64,000 nucleotides of DNA from Oceanospirillaceae bacterium. GTDB lineage: Bacteria > Pseudomonadota > Gammaproteobacteria > Pseudomonadales > Balneatricaceae. The stretch's first letter is position 1, and every line of letters begins with the position of its first letter. Below the pieces are notes generated by a model. The model made no database searches, was not told the DNA's origin, and saw nothing but the letters and a program-made list of their open reading frames with translations. Positions 34,959 to 43,893 of the stretch are shown one piece after another. The DNA is taken from contig JAHEDZ010000012.1 in assembly GCA_024640955.1 (NCBI GenBank), forward strand, positions 24,910-88,909. Direction: 5' to 3'. A program made the position numbers and the translations under genes.

Positions 34959-35444
34959 ATGAATGCGTTAGCCCGTCATGGATCTTCAGTTCTTCTTGTT
35001 GCTGAACAACTTCAGCAAGGCTCACTTTTCGGCGCGCTGTCCGCCGACGGCATCGATTTTCTTCTCGACCACGGCCAGATCTGGCAACTCATCCCCGGCG
35101 ATCAGCTTTACGATTGCGGCGATGTCGCCAACCGCTTCTTTGTGGTCTGCAGTGGCGAACTACGTTTCATCAAAATCCAAGGCGAGACGGAGCTTCACAC
35201 TCGCAGCATCGGCTTTGGTGAAGAGATCGGGTACGTTGCGATGATATCTCTGCAACCCCACGGTGGGCGAGTCGAAGCGACTGAACCGAGCATCGTGCTG
35301 GAGATAAGTTGTGACCTCTATGCTCAGCTACAAGCCAATCACCCGCAGGACTTCGGCATCCTAACGCTTAACTTGGCACGCGATATGGCGCGCAACGTCC
35401 AACGGCTTAATCGTCTCTTGTGCGATAACGCCATCCGCTTTTGA
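34959..35444 (+). CDS. Cyclic nucleotide-binding domain protein without DNA-binding domain
   Basis: A 161-residue protein consisting of one CRP-like cNMP-binding beta-roll (WQLIPGDQLYDCGDVANRFFVVCSGELRFIK, then FGEEIGYVAMIS) and a C-terminal helix (FGILTLNLARDMARNVQRLNRLL), with no helix-turn-helix behind it. The position of the phosphate-binding Arg-Ser/Thr pair of CRP is not preserved in a recognisable form. Such stand-alone domains may sense a nucleotide or a redox ligand and act by protein contact. A large inverted repeat lies just upstream. Confidence 0.78.
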   Translation: MNALARHGSSVLLVAEQLQQGSLFGALSADGIDFLLDHGQIWQLIPGDQLYDCGDVANRFFVVCSGELRFIKIQGETELHTRSIGFGEEIGYVAMISLQPHGGRVEATEPSIVLEISCDLYAQLQANHPQDFGILTLNLARDMARNVQRLNRLLCDNAIRF

Positions 35445-35515
35445 TTTCGTTCTGGCTGTCACACTGCTGTCATCATTTCCCGGTTAACTGGCGGAAATAA
35501 CCGAAGGAAATGAAT

Positions 35516-35746
35516 ATGACAAAGATTAAAGCCCTACATGCTCAGGGAGCCAGTGCCGCAGCAATTCTCGACTTAGCTCAAACCGATTCTGAAGTCCAAG
35601 CCGAGCTAGTTCGATTGCTCGAACGCAATTTGGATCGTTCTGATGACCCTGTAATTCTCTCGTCCCAAGCACGCTTCGCTATGCGCCTATCAACAGCGGC
35701 TAAGACCACGAAAGCGGCTAAGGGTGTACGCCACTCTGAACTGTAA
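35516..35746 (+). CDS. Small hypothetical protein, 76 aa
   Basis: A short, mostly helical and soluble protein (KIKALHAQGASAAAILDLAQ, then QAELVRLLERNLDRSDD, with a basic tail KTTKAAKGVRHSEL). ATG at 35516 has AAGGA seven bases upstream; an ATG at 35510 is too close to that site. I do not recognise a family. It follows the cNMP-domain gene by 71 bases on the same strand. Confidence 0.6.
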   Translation: MTKIKALHAQGASAAAILDLAQTDSEVQAELVRLLERNLDRSDDPVILSSQARFAMRLSTAAKTTKAAKGVRHSEL

Positions 35747-35847
35747 GGCTGGACTCCCCGTAACAGTTATGCCTAAATTACAGATATTGGTCGGCTTGGC
35801 ATCTGTGCGCTGATCAAGGATTTATAACTACATCGAGGATACGAATA

Positions 35848-36153
35848 ATGAAAAAAGCTCTGATGGGCTTGGCTGCTGCAGCTATGTTGATGCCAGCAGT
35901 CGCTATGGCTGAGCGCGATGGCGCGACTGTTTATAACACCAAATGTCTGGCATGCCATATTAGCGGCGTCGCTGGCGCACCTAAAACAGGTGATGCAGCA
36001 GCTTGGGCTGAGCGCATGAAGCCTGGCATGGAAGCAGTACTCGCTTCTGCTAAAAAAGGTAAGGGTGCGATGCCTCCAATGGGTACTTGCATGGACTGTA
36101 CTGACGGTGAGCTAACCGCAGCTATCCAGTACATCCTCGACAACTCTAAGTAA
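35848..36153 (+). CDS. Cytochrome c5-type monohaem cytochrome
   Basis: Periplasmic electron carrier of 101 residues. A signal peptide (MKKALMGLAAAAMLMPAVAMA) precedes the haem site CLACH at 33-37; the axial Met lies in GAMPPMGTC (about 75-78), followed by the extra cysteine pair C81/C84 (CMDC) characteristic of c5 cytochromes. Single-domain c5 proteins donate electrons to terminal oxidases or other reductases. A strong terminator follows directly. Confidence 0.93.
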   Translation: MKKALMGLAAAAMLMPAVAMAERDGATVYNTKCLACHISGVAGAPKTGDAAAWAERMKPGMEAVLASAKKGKGAMPPMGTCMDCTDGELTAAIQYILDNSK

Positions 36154-36169
36154 CAGTTAGTCAGCGTTA

Positions 36170-36202
36170 AAAAACCGGCCGCGTTTCGCTGCCGGTTTTT
36201 TG
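36170..36202. terminator. Terminator after the cytochrome c5 gene
   Basis: Arms AAAAACCGGC (36170-36179) and GCCGGTTTTT (36191-36200) with continued T; the A run on the other side makes it usable from both strands. Confidence 0.9.
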
Positions 36203-36221
36203 TATCTATCAAACGCGAAAT

Positions 36222-36513
36222 CAGAAAATTTCATCCGGCGATAGTCCTGCTGGTGTGTCCTGCGGTAAAGATCCAAGCTCTTTCACTCGAATGATGATCT
36301 TGGAGCCCTCAGTTTCAATCTCTATAGCTCCCTCACCAATCTCTTTAGCTTTGGAGTAGGTTCGAGACGGCCGGGGCCAACATCGCCCAGTGCCTTAAAC
36401 GCCATAGAGCCCAGCTCATGGCACTCAACGGTTAGCGCCGCCTCTTGTTCAAAAATAACTCTCGCTGATGCCCCATAGGTGTGCCAGCGAGCTTTCCAAA
36501 TATGTAACAACAA
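36222..36513 (-). pseudogene. Possible frameshifted small gene of unknown family
   Basis: Two minus-strand frames each look protein-like and join in the middle. The first reads HTYGASARVIFEQEAALTVE, then CHELGSMAFKALGDVGPG; the second, one base out of frame, reads YSKAKEIGEGAIEIETEGSK, then IIIRVKELGSLPQDTPAG and ends LSPDEIF at 36222. The crossover lies near 36350-36370. The first frame has no good ATG (a TTG at 36513 is the best candidate). It could be a decayed gene or a sequencing indel. The remaining bases to 36669 hold only the xseB upstream region. Confidence 0.35.
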
Positions 36514-36669
36514 ACCGCTGCCGAATTTGATGTCAGTAAATGTATAATAGTTGAAAACTTCAGAGCTCTAGGCCCGCTTCTACTTTATCAGCACCTATTT
36601 TGAGATCTGAAGTCAGTTTTCTGAGCTAGATCAATAAGTTCAGCAACCTCAAAAAGAGATGGTCTACCT

Positions 36670-36921
36670 ATGGCTGATACTAATAAAACGCCCGACTTCG
36701 AAGCCTCACTCAAGCGCTTGGAGACACTGGTTTCACAAATGGAGCAGGGCGATATCCCGATCGAGGATGCACTTAAAGCATTCGAAGAGGGAATTGGTTT
36801 AACTCGCGATTGCCAGGCCATTTTGGATCAGGCTGAACAGAAAGTTAAAGTTCTGGTGGAGAACCGCGGTGCGATCGAGGAGCAGCCACTTAACCGCGAT
36901 GGTGCCTCTGGCGACAATTAA
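36670..36921 (+). CDS. xseB: Exodeoxyribonuclease VII small subunit
   Basis: Small subunit (83 aa) of exonuclease VII, which binds the coiled coil of XseA and degrades single-stranded DNA. The whole domain is one helical hairpin: DFEASLKRLETLVSQMEQGD, then IEDALKAFEEGIGLTRDCQ and the C-terminal helix QAEQKVKVL. Its stop codon overlaps the ispA start (TAATG), the conserved xseB-ispA-dxs order of gammaproteobacteria. Confidence 0.96.
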   Translation: MADTNKTPDFEASLKRLETLVSQMEQGDIPIEDALKAFEEGIGLTRDCQAILDQAEQKVKVLVENRGAIEEQPLNRDGASGDN

Positions 36922-37802
36922 TGCTCACAGAACTCCTTCGTAACTACCGCGATCGCGTTGAGGATCAACTTCAGAGTCGTCTCAGCGAAAGATCTGGGCT
37001 CGAGCCGCGCCTCCAGGACGCAATGCGTTACAGCCTGCTTAATGGCGGAAAACGCATGCGGCCCGCACTGGTTTACCTAGCTACAAGGTTCTGTCGCGGC
37101 TCGCTCGAACAGGCCGACACTGCCGCTTGTGCTATTGAAGCGATTCACAGCTACTCGCTGGTTCATGACGACCTGCCGGCAATGGATGATGACGAGCTGC
37201 GCCGAGGAAAACCCACCTGCCATATCGCGTTTGACGAAGCCACAGCGATTCTCGCCGGTGATGCGCTGCTGACTTGGGCCTTTGAACTTCTGAGCCAGCC
37301 CGATTCGACCATCACCGCACAAATACAACTTCAGATGGTGCAGGCACTTGCACGAGCTGCCGGTGACCTTGGCATGGTGGATGGCCAGGCATTCGACCTA
37401 AACTCCGTCGGCAAGCAGCTTACTCTGGTCCAACTCAAAGCGATGCACAGCGCCAAAACAGGCGCTTTGATCAACGTCGCTCTGGAGCTTGGCGCCCTTA
37501 GCGCAGAAGCCACTGAGGCCGAAACGGAAGCGCTACGTCAGTATGGCACTGCATTGGGCCTCGCTTTCCAGATCAAAGATGACCTCCTAGATATCGAGGG
37601 CGACACAGCAACCCTAGGAAAGCCACAGGGTTCAGATCAAGCGCGTAACAAACCTACTTATCCTGCGCTAGTAGGTGTGGAACAGTGCCGCGCTTGGCTG
37701 ATCGAACTGCAGCAAGAGGCCGTAACCGTCCTTGAGCCTTTTGGCTCTCGCAGTCAGGCACTGGTTGCTCTGGCACAGTATGTAATTGATCGTGACCACT
37801 AA
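36921..37802 (+). CDS. ispA: (2E,6E)-farnesyl diphosphate synthase
   Basis: Prenyltransferase (293 aa) that condenses isopentenyl diphosphate with dimethylallyl and geranyl diphosphates. First aspartate-rich motif DDLPAMDDDELRRG begins at 83, the substrate region GGKRMRP is at 42-48, and the second aspartate motif FQIKDDLLDIEGD lies near 220. It is coupled to xseB upstream and its stop overlaps the dxs ATG (TAATGG), so the isoprenoid genes form one operon. Confidence 0.96.
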   Translation: MLTELLRNYRDRVEDQLQSRLSERSGLEPRLQDAMRYSLLNGGKRMRPALVYLATRFCRGSLEQADTAACAIEAIHSYSLVHDDLPAMDDDELRRGKPTCHIAFDEATAILAGDALLTWAFELLSQPDSTITAQIQLQMVQALARAAGDLGMVDGQAFDLNSVGKQLTLVQLKAMHSAKTGALINVALELGALSAEATEAETEALRQYGTALGLAFQIKDDLLDIEGDTATLGKPQGSDQARNKPTYPALVGVEQCRAWLIELQQEAVTVLEPFGSRSQALVALAQYVIDRDH

Positions 37803-39556
37803 TGGCCTCACAACTCCCAGATCAGCGCCCGCTAACCCCTCTTTTAGACCGGATTGATTCGCCGGCTGATCTCACATCTCTGAGTTTTAGTCAGCTCGAA
37901 CAGCTTGCTGCTGAACTACGTAGCTTCATGCTCTATACGGTGGGGCAGACAGGCGGGCATTTGGGAGCCGGACTGGGCGTGGTCGAGCTTACAATCGCGC
38001 TACTCAGATTACTCAAACTGCCAGAAGATCAACTGATTTGGGATGTGGGGCATCAGAGCTATCCACACAAAATCTTGACCGGTAGGCGCGATGCAATGCT
38101 CAGCATGCGCCAAAAAGGCGGACTTGCCCCCTTCCCGCATCGCGATGAGAGCCCTTTTGATAGTTTCGGTACCGGCCACTCAAGTACTTCCATCAGCGCC
38201 GCACTTGGCATGGCGATAGGGGCGCGTCTGCAAGGCAAAGAGCGACACTGCGTCGCGGTGATTGGCGATGGTGCGCTGACTGCCGGCATGGCCTTCGAAG
38301 CCCTAAATCACGCAGCGCATGAGCGCGCAAATCTACTGGTGATCTTGAACGATAATGCGATGTCGATCTCACCCAATACAGGAGGCTTGGCCACTTATCT
38401 TGCAGGTGATCGGCAATCACAAGACTCCAGCACTGTTACGCTGTTTGAGTCTCTAAACTTCAGATACCGCGGTCCCATTAATGGCCATGATCTGAAAGGG
38501 GTGCTGTTAGCGATAGAAGAGTGCCTCAACTCCACAGGACCACAGTTCCTGCATCTGCGCACTCAAAAGGGCCGCGGATTTAATCCTGCCGAGCGAGATC
38601 CAGTGCGATATCATGCCGTTGCCAAGATCGCGCCGAAGGATCAGCCACCAGCGCCGAAGAGCTTTAGTAACTGCTTCAGTGAATGGCTGGTTGAACAGGC
38701 ATACAGTGATGATCGCGTCGTCGCGATCACACCGGCGATGCGCGAAGGCTCTGACCTTATTAAGTTCTCGGAGCAGTTCCCGAAACGTTTCTTTGATGTA
38801 GCGATTGCTGAGCAGCATGCTGCTACTCTAGCAGCGGGCTTCGCCTGTAGTGGTATGAAGCCTGTACTGGCAATCTACTCAACGTTCCTACAACGTGCCT
38901 ATGATCAGGTTGTGCATGATATTGCACTGCAAAACCTCGATGTTCTGATCGCTATCGACCGCGCCGGGTTAGTCGGTGAAGATGGTGCGAGCCACGGCGG
39001 GCTGTTTGATCTTTCGATGCTCCTACCGCTACCAAATGTGGTTGTAATGACTCCTGCAACAGCTCAGGAGCAGCAGCTAGCTTTGACCTTTGGCCTTAAT
39101 CACGCGGGGCCTGCTGCAGTGCGCTATCCAAGAGGCAGTGCTTCAAGCAGCCCAATTGACGAAACCGACTTTGAGTTAGGCAAAGGGCGAATTATCCGCC
39201 GTGGCAAACGCACCGCGATTCTCAATTTTGGGGCGTTACTTGAGCAGACAACTGAAGTGGCTCATAGCCTTGATGCCAGCCTAGCTGATATGCGCTTTGC
39301 CAAGCCACTAGACCTAGAATTAATCGAGCAACTAGCGGTAGATCATGAGTTACTGGTCTGTGTCGAGGACCACGCCATCATCAGCGGGGTGGGGGCCCAG
39401 GTATCGAGTTTCGTGGCTCAACTGGAGTGTAACGTGAAGGTTCTCTGCTTGGGTGTTCCAGATGAGTGGCTCGCGCATGGCAGCCGTTCGGAGCAACTAG
39501 AAATGGCTGGACTCAATACAAACTTGATAGCATCGTCAATTCAAGCCCACCTATAG
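37802..39556 (+). CDS. dxs: 1-deoxy-D-xylulose-5-phosphate synthase, short form
   Basis: Thiamine-diphosphate enzyme that joins pyruvate and glyceraldehyde 3-phosphate, the first step of the MEP isoprenoid pathway. Motifs: GGHLGAGLGVVELTIAL (51-67), the ThDP signature GDGALTAGM (155-163) through ILNDNAMSI (181-189), AIAEQHAATLAAG with the catalytic Glu, and QRAYDQVVHDIALQ. At 584 residues it is about 35-50 shorter than the usual 620-640; the missing part lies after NTGGLATYL (192-200), where E. coli Dxs has a long flexible loop. Otherwise complete. Confidence 0.94.
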   Translation: MASQLPDQRPLTPLLDRIDSPADLTSLSFSQLEQLAAELRSFMLYTVGQTGGHLGAGLGVVELTIALLRLLKLPEDQLIWDVGHQSYPHKILTGRRDAMLSMRQKGGLAPFPHRDESPFDSFGTGHSSTSISAALGMAIGARLQGKERHCVAVIGDGALTAGMAFEALNHAAHERANLLVILNDNAMSISPNTGGLATYLAGDRQSQDSSTVTLFESLNFRYRGPINGHDLKGVLLAIEECLNSTGPQFLHLRTQKGRGFNPAERDPVRYHAVAKIAPKDQPPAPKSFSNCFSEWLVEQAYSDDRVVAITPAMREGSDLIKFSEQFPKRFFDVAIAEQHAATLAAGFACSGMKPVLAIYSTFLQRAYDQVVHDIALQNLDVLIAIDRAGLVGEDGASHGGLFDLSMLLPLPNVVVMTPATAQEQQLALTFGLNHAGPAAVRYPRGSASSSPIDETDFELGKGRIIRRGKRTAILNFGALLEQTTEVAHSLDASLADMRFAKPLDLELIEQLAVDHELLVCVEDHAIISGVGAQVSSFVAQLECNVKVLCLGVPDEWLAHGSRSEQLEMAGLNTNLIASSIQAHL

Positions 39557-39578
39557 CGATCAGGACCTAAGAGACAGA

Positions 39579-39607
39579 AAAGCCCAGTGATTTCTCAACT
39601 GGGCTTT
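39579..39607. terminator. Hairpin between convergent dxs and ribA
   Basis: Arms AAAGCCCAGT and ACTGGGCTTT with a nine-base loop. The T runs are short on both strands, so it is probably a shared bidirectional terminator of moderate strength. Confidence 0.75.
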
Positions 39608-39629
39608 GAGTAGTCGACGAGAAATTTTC

Positions 39630-40256
39630 TCAGCGATCCGCCGACTCTTCAGCCGCCTGGAAATGAACTTCGGTCATCATATGACCTAACTTACCCATCT
39701 TAGTCTCGAGATAGTGCTCGTTGTAGCGGTTCTTCCCGACCTGCAGAGGCACTCGCTCGGAAACTTCGACATCAAAACGCGTCAACGCTGCTACCTTGCG
39801 TGGGTTGTTAGTCATCAAATTAACCCGCTCGATAGCCAAATGCTGGAGCATAGGCAGGCACATAGAGTAATCGCGCATGTCCGCTGCAAAGCCAAGCTTC
39901 TCATTCGCCTCGACGGTGTCGCAACCACCGTCTTGCAGGTTATATGCACGAATCTTGTTCAAAAGACCAATCCCACGCCCCTCTTGGCGCAAGTAGAGCA
40001 GAACGCCGGCACCCTCTTCAGAAATTCGCTTGAGCGCCTCTTGCAGCTGGAACCCGCAATCACAGCGTAAACTGAAGAGCGCATCACCTGTCAGACACTC
40101 AGAGTGCAGGCGTGCCAAGACCGGCGTATCGCCGGCCACCTCGCCATATACTAGCGCTACATGCTCTTTCCCGGTGTCGGTATCTTCGAAACCAACCATG
40201 CGAAACACACCCCAGGGGGTGGGTAACTTCGATTCCGCTACAAAGTTGATACTCAC
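39630..40256 (-). CDS. ribA: GTP cyclohydrolase II
   Basis: Opens GTP to the first committed riboflavin precursor. The 208-residue enzyme has the zinc site C54, C65, C67 within [19 protein letters not shown], the GTP-binding [17 protein letters not shown], and [13 protein letters not shown]. It is the stand-alone, catalytically complete copy; a degenerate version is fused to RibB in the rib operon. It sits alone and converges with dxs. Confidence 0.96.
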   Translation of the reverse strand: MSINFVAESKLPTPWGVFRMVGFEDTDTGKEHVALVYGEVAGDTPVLARLHSECLTGDALFSLRCDCGFQLQEALKRISEEGAGVLLYLRQEGRGIGLLNKIRAYNLQDGGCDTVEANEKLGFAADMRDYSMCLPMLQHLAIERVNLMTNNPRKVAALTRFDVEVSERVPLQVGKNRYNEHYLETKMGKLGHMMTEVHFQAAEESADR

Positions 40257-40356
40257 TATTAAAACCTCTTCTTTGGCAACCCGATGTTGCCCTTTAATCG
40301 CCGCTCCAACTGAGCGTGTACTAAAGGTTTACGCCCATGCAGTCGACTCAGATCTG

Positions 40357-40836
40357 TTAGATCAGTATTAGATAGTTCAGCGCCTGGACACAGCCTAGCG
40401 CCATAATGCCGGCTAGCACGTCATCCAACATGATACCCAAGCCACCGGACACCCGCTTATCGACCCAACCAATGGGCCAGGGCTTAAGAATGTCGAACAC
40501 CCGAAAAAGCAAAAACCCGATCAGCACCCAGCCCCAGCCCTCGGGCATTGCAAGGTAGGTAATCCACAAGCCCACGAACTCATCCCAGACGATACCACCA
40601 TGATCATGCACCCCCAGATCGTCTGAGGTTTTGCCACAGAGCCAGCAACCCAGCGCAAAGCTCAGGATCAGCAGTAGCAGATAATATTCCAGACTGAGAT
40701 CAGCAAACAGGAGCCAGATTGGAATTGCAGCCAGGGTTCCGAAGGTACCTGGCGCCTTCGGGACAGCTCCACTGCCTAATCCAAAAGCGAGAAAGTGAAT
40801 GGGGTTGCGCCACACACTCGCAGGTGCATGTTTCAT
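40357..40836 (-). CDS. pgpA: Phosphatidylglycerophosphatase A
   Basis: Inner-membrane phosphatase (159 aa) that makes phosphatidylglycerol. Family motifs GAVPKAPGTFGTLAAIP, DHGGIVWDEFVGLW, FRVFDILKPWPI and MLDDVLAGIMA are all present, along with about four hydrophobic segments. Its start overlaps the thiL stop by four bases, closing the nrdR-to-pgpA operon. Confidence 0.95.
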   Translation of the reverse strand: MKHAPASVWRNPIHFLAFGLGSGAVPKAPGTFGTLAAIPIWLLFADLSLEYYLLLLILSFALGCWLCGKTSDDLGVHDHGGIVWDEFVGLWITYLAMPEGWGWVLIGFLLFRVFDILKPWPIGWVDKRVSGGLGIMLDDVLAGIMALGCVQALNYLILI

Positions 40837-41816
40837 CTCGATTCTCCCTGTCCAAAATGGTCAAAGCCTTGTGCGCCTGAAGGGGCCCAAGGGGCACCCT
40901 CGAACAACACTTGAAGCTCACATCCAGTGCGAATTTCGCCAATGCAGGTCAGTTCAAGCTTAAGCTCTTCAGCCAGTGATTCGATCTCAGCCTGACGGTA
41001 CTCTGGTACAGTAAAGCAGAGCTCAAAGTCCTCACCCCCGGAAGCCGCCCAGGCCAGTGACTGCTCCCTCGAATAAAGTGCCTTGATAGAACTGGACAAC
41101 GGCACTTGCTCCAAATGCACCAGAGCACCCACTCCAGAGCTCTTCAAAATATGTGAGAGATCCGCCAGCAAACCGTCGGAGATATCAATCGCCGCGCTAG
41201 CTAGCGGGCTAAGCCTAAGACCCAGCTCTATACGGGCCGTTGGACGCAAAAACCGCTGTGTAAGAAACTCAGCTACCACAGACTCTTCAACAGCTTTTGT
41301 AAGCAGCTCTAGCCCAGCACGACTGTCGCCCAAGGTTCCACTCACAAAAACCAAATCGCCCACCTGAGCACCGCTACGCTTGAGCGCCTGCTGCGGTTTC
41401 ACAGCGCCCTGAACGTGCGCTGTAAGCACGCGAGTCGAGCCAGACGTCGTATCGCCACCAATTAACCTGATTGAGTAGGTCTTGAGCGCTGCCTTCAACC
41501 CTCGACTGAATGCCGCCAACCAAGCCTCATTACTATCGGGTAAGGTGATCGCCAAACTGAGCCAGAGGGGTCGCGCACCCATTGCCGCAAGGTCACTAAC
41601 TGACGCACTAACCAAGCGCCAAGCAAGATCTTCAGCAGAGATGTCGGGTAAAAAGTGGATACCCTCAACCAGGGTGTCTGTAGAGTTTGCCAGCAGTTCA
41701 TCGGTTGCTGGAGGTTGTACCAGCGCGCAGTCGTCACCTAAGCCTAATACGACATCAGCCGCCTCTGCGGCGGCTGATGAAAAGTAACGATCGATTAGCT
41801 CAAACTCGCTCGGCAT
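40833..41816 (-). CDS. thiL: Thiamine-monophosphate kinase
   Basis: Makes thiamine diphosphate from thiamine monophosphate and ATP. The 327-residue protein has the AIR-synthase-like fold: VVLGLGDDCALVQ (Mg/ATP loop), STDTLVEGIHF, DLAAMGARPLWLSLA, IRLIGGDTTSG, and AIDISDGLLADLSHI. Its start codon overlaps the nusB stop, so expression is coupled. Confidence 0.95.
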   Translation of the reverse strand: MPSEFELIDRYFSSAAAEAADVVLGLGDDCALVQPPATDELLANSTDTLVEGIHFLPDISAEDLAWRLVSASVSDLAAMGARPLWLSLAITLPDSNEAWLAAFSRGLKAALKTYSIRLIGGDTTSGSTRVLTAHVQGAVKPQQALKRSGAQVGDLVFVSGTLGDSRAGLELLTKAVEESVVAEFLTQRFLRPTARIELGLRLSPLASAAIDISDGLLADLSHILKSSGVGALVHLEQVPLSSSIKALYSREQSLAWAASGGEDFELCFTVPEYRQAEIESLAEELKLELTCIGEIRTGCELQVLFEGAPWAPSGAQGFDHFGQGESR

Positions 41817-42286
41817 TACTTCTGACGAGCAGCCTTAATTTCGAGGATGCGCACTTTCTGCGCCAGCTTATCGAGCACACCATTAACGTACTTGTGGCTT
41901 TCGGTGGCACCGAAAATCTTCGCCAACTCAACGCTCTCGTTGATCGCCACCTTGTATGGCACTTCGATGCGGTGAATCAGCTCAAAGCTACCAATACGCA
42001 ATACCGCCAGCTCGACGGGATCGAGATCATCGAGAGCTCGATCTAGGTAAGCAGAGAACTGACTATCCAGTTCAGTGCGCTTACTGATTACACCGTGTAG
42101 CAATTCAGAAAACAGCGGCACATCGGTATCGGACATATCATTATCGACACGAAACTGTGCTTCAATCTCGTTGGCAGATTGACCCGCCAGTTGCCACTGA
42201 TACAGCGCCTGTAACGTGTAGCTACGTGCGTTGCGGCGCTTCTCCGTGTTGGAGACGCGCTTCTTAGGCGCTTTTTCGTCGTTCAT
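41816..42286 (-). CDS. nusB: Transcription antitermination factor NusB
   Basis: RNA-binding antitermination factor (156 aa) that works with NusE at boxA sites of rRNA operons. The core starts at [19 protein letters not shown] after an unusually long basic N-terminus (about 17 residues), with [29 protein letters not shown] near the end. It follows ribH by one base, the standard ribH-nusB arrangement. Confidence 0.96.
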   Translation of the reverse strand: MNDEKAPKKRVSNTEKRRNARSYTLQALYQWQLAGQSANEIEAQFRVDNDMSDTDVPLFSELLHGVISKRTELDSQFSAYLDRALDDLDPVELAVLRIGSFELIHRIEVPYKVAINESVELAKIFGATESHKYVNGVLDKLAQKVRILEIKAARQK

Positions 42287-42287
42287 C

Positions 42288-42767
42288 TTACACCTCTAAC
42301 TGACGCAGCAGGCTGACCATCTCGATCGCCGACAGGGCCGCTTCGGCACCTTTGTTACCCATCTTAGTACCCGAGCGCTCAATCGCCTGCTCAATACTGT
42401 TTACTGTCAGAATACCGTTCGCTATTGGTACGCCGCAGTCCAGCGACACCTGAGCAACACCTTTGGAGCTCTCGTTAGAGACAAACTCAAAGTGCGGTGT
42501 ACCACCGCGAATAACAGCACCCAGTGCGATGATGGCATCATCACGCTTCTGTTGGGCAACTCGCTGTACCGCTAGCGGCACTTCGAATGCACCCGGTACG
42601 CGAACAATGCGGATATTCTCTTCACTAACACCGTGACGCTTCAGGGTATCAACAGCACCGTCGACCAAGCTCTCAACAACGAACTCGTTGAATCGGCCAA
42701 CAACTAGTGTGTACTTACCCTCTGCGGCAACAAAGTTGCCCTCAACTACAGTTAGGCTCATATTCAT
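42288..42767 (-). CDS. ribH: 6,7-dimethyl-8-ribityllumazine synthase
   Basis: Penultimate riboflavin enzyme (159 aa), assembling as a capsid-like shell or pentamer. Substrate sites: [46 protein letters not shown] and the C-terminal [18 protein letters not shown] follows directly on the ribBA stop (TAAATG). Confidence 0.96.
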   Translation of the reverse strand: MNMSLTVVEGNFVAAEGKYTLVVGRFNEFVVESLVDGAVDTLKRHGVSEENIRIVRVPGAFEVPLAVQRVAQQKRDDAIIALGAVIRGGTPHFEFVSNESSKGVAQVSLDCGVPIANGILTVNSIEQAIERSGTKMGNKGAEAALSAIEMVSLLRQLEV

Positions 42768-43880
42768 TTACTCTTCAAAAGGAATGTATTCGACGATCTC
42801 CAGGTCAAAGCCTGAGATCGCATTAAACTTCATCGGTGAGCTGAGCAGACGCATCTTGCCTACACCCAGATCACGCAATATTTGAGACCCTGTACCCACC
42901 TGCAGGTAGGCTCCCGAGGCGCTGACATTAACTTTAGATGGTTTGCTGTTATCCAGGGCACGCACCGCGTCACCTAGGTCTACTTTACCCGCTGAATCGA
43001 GCAGCAATGCCACACCCTGCCCCTCCTGCGCGATACGCTCTAGTGCATGACGCAGAGTCCATTTCGGATCCTCTGAGGCCACACCCACTACATCACGTAG
43101 CACTTCTGTGCGGATGTGAACTCGCACCATAGTCGGCGTGTCAGCATCGAGTTCACCCTGATACATTGCAAGGTGGTTACAGCCCTGTATATCGTCGCGA
43201 TAAATGCGGTAGTTGAAACGACCATAATCGGTGTCCATCTCACCCTCATCAGTTGCAACAACCGTTGTCTCATTGGTGGTGCGATAGTGGATAAGATCGG
43301 CAATGGTACCGATCTTCAGGCCATGCTCTTTAGCAAAGGCTTCTAGCTCAGGACGGCGCGCCATGGTGCCATCATCGTTCATGATCTCAACGATGACGCT
43401 AGCTGAGGTAGTCATACCCGCCATACGAGCCAGGTCAACACCTGCCTCAGTGTGGCCTGCACGGCTCAGGACACCACCGGCCTGTGCCATCAGTGGGAAA
43501 ATATGGCCTGGCTGTACGATATCACTCGGCTTTGCATCGGGCTTAACTGCCGTGCGCACTGTGAGTGCACGGTCTGCAGCAGAGATTCCAGTTGTTACGC
43601 CCTCTGCAGCCTCAATTGAGACGGTAAAGTTAGTCGAGTAGGCCGCACCATTTGCTTGAACCATCAGCGGCAGACGCAGTTGCTCACAGTGCTGGCGACT
43701 CAGCGTTAAACAGATCAGGCCACGAGCATGTTTGGCCATGAAGTTAATATCTTCAGGACGAACCATCTCGGCAGCGATGACCAGATCGCCTTCGTTCTCG
43801 CGATCCTCATCATCCATCAAGATGACCATCTTGCCCTGGCGGATATCCTCTACCAGCTCTTCAGTGGTGTTCAGTTGCAT
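42768..43880 (-). CDS. ribBA: 3,4-dihydroxy-2-butanone 4-phosphate synthase fused to an inactive GTP cyclohydrolase II-like domain
   Basis: The N-terminal RibB domain (about 1-200) is complete: [37 protein letters not shown] and [12 protein letters not shown]. The C-terminal half resembles GTP cyclohydrolase II but lacks the zinc cysteines of the CLTGD..RCDCG motif, having [16 protein letters not shown] at the matching place, so it is very likely not a cyclohydrolase. The real RibA is encoded at 39630-40256. The frame extends 20 codons upstream, but ATG at 43880 has GGAG five bases before it and gives the normal N-terminus. Length 370 aa. Confidence 0.93.
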   Translation of the reverse strand: MQLNTTEELVEDIRQGKMVILMDDEDRENEGDLVIAAEMVRPEDINFMAKHARGLICLTLSRQHCEQLRLPLMVQANGAAYSTNFTVSIEAAEGVTTGISAADRALTVRTAVKPDAKPSDIVQPGHIFPLMAQAGGVLSRAGHTEAGVDLARMAGMTTSASVIVEIMNDDGTMARRPELEAFAKEHGLKIGTIADLIHYRTTNETTVVATDEGEMDTDYGRFNYRIYRDDIQGCNHLAMYQGELDADTPTMVRVHIRTEVLRDVVGVASEDPKWTLRHALERIAQEGQGVALLLDSAGKVDLGDAVRALDNSKPSKVNVSASGAYLQVGTGSQILRDLGVGKMRLLSSPMKFNAISGFDLEIVEYIPFEE

Positions 43881-43893
43881 GCTCACTCCAAGC

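Noticed and set aside
34959-35444. CRP/FNR transcription regulator
   Set aside because: The sensor domain is present but there is no helix-turn-helix domain, so it is not called a DNA-binding regulator.
12385-36650. Second copy of the ssrA 3' end marking the far boundary of an island
   Set aside because: I looked for the T-arm and acceptor sequence downstream and saw no convincing copy, so no att pair is claimed.
12743-36650. Anti-phage defence island
   Set aside because: No restriction, Abi, CBASS, retron or toxin-antitoxin gene was recognised in the accessory region; its cargo is catabolic.
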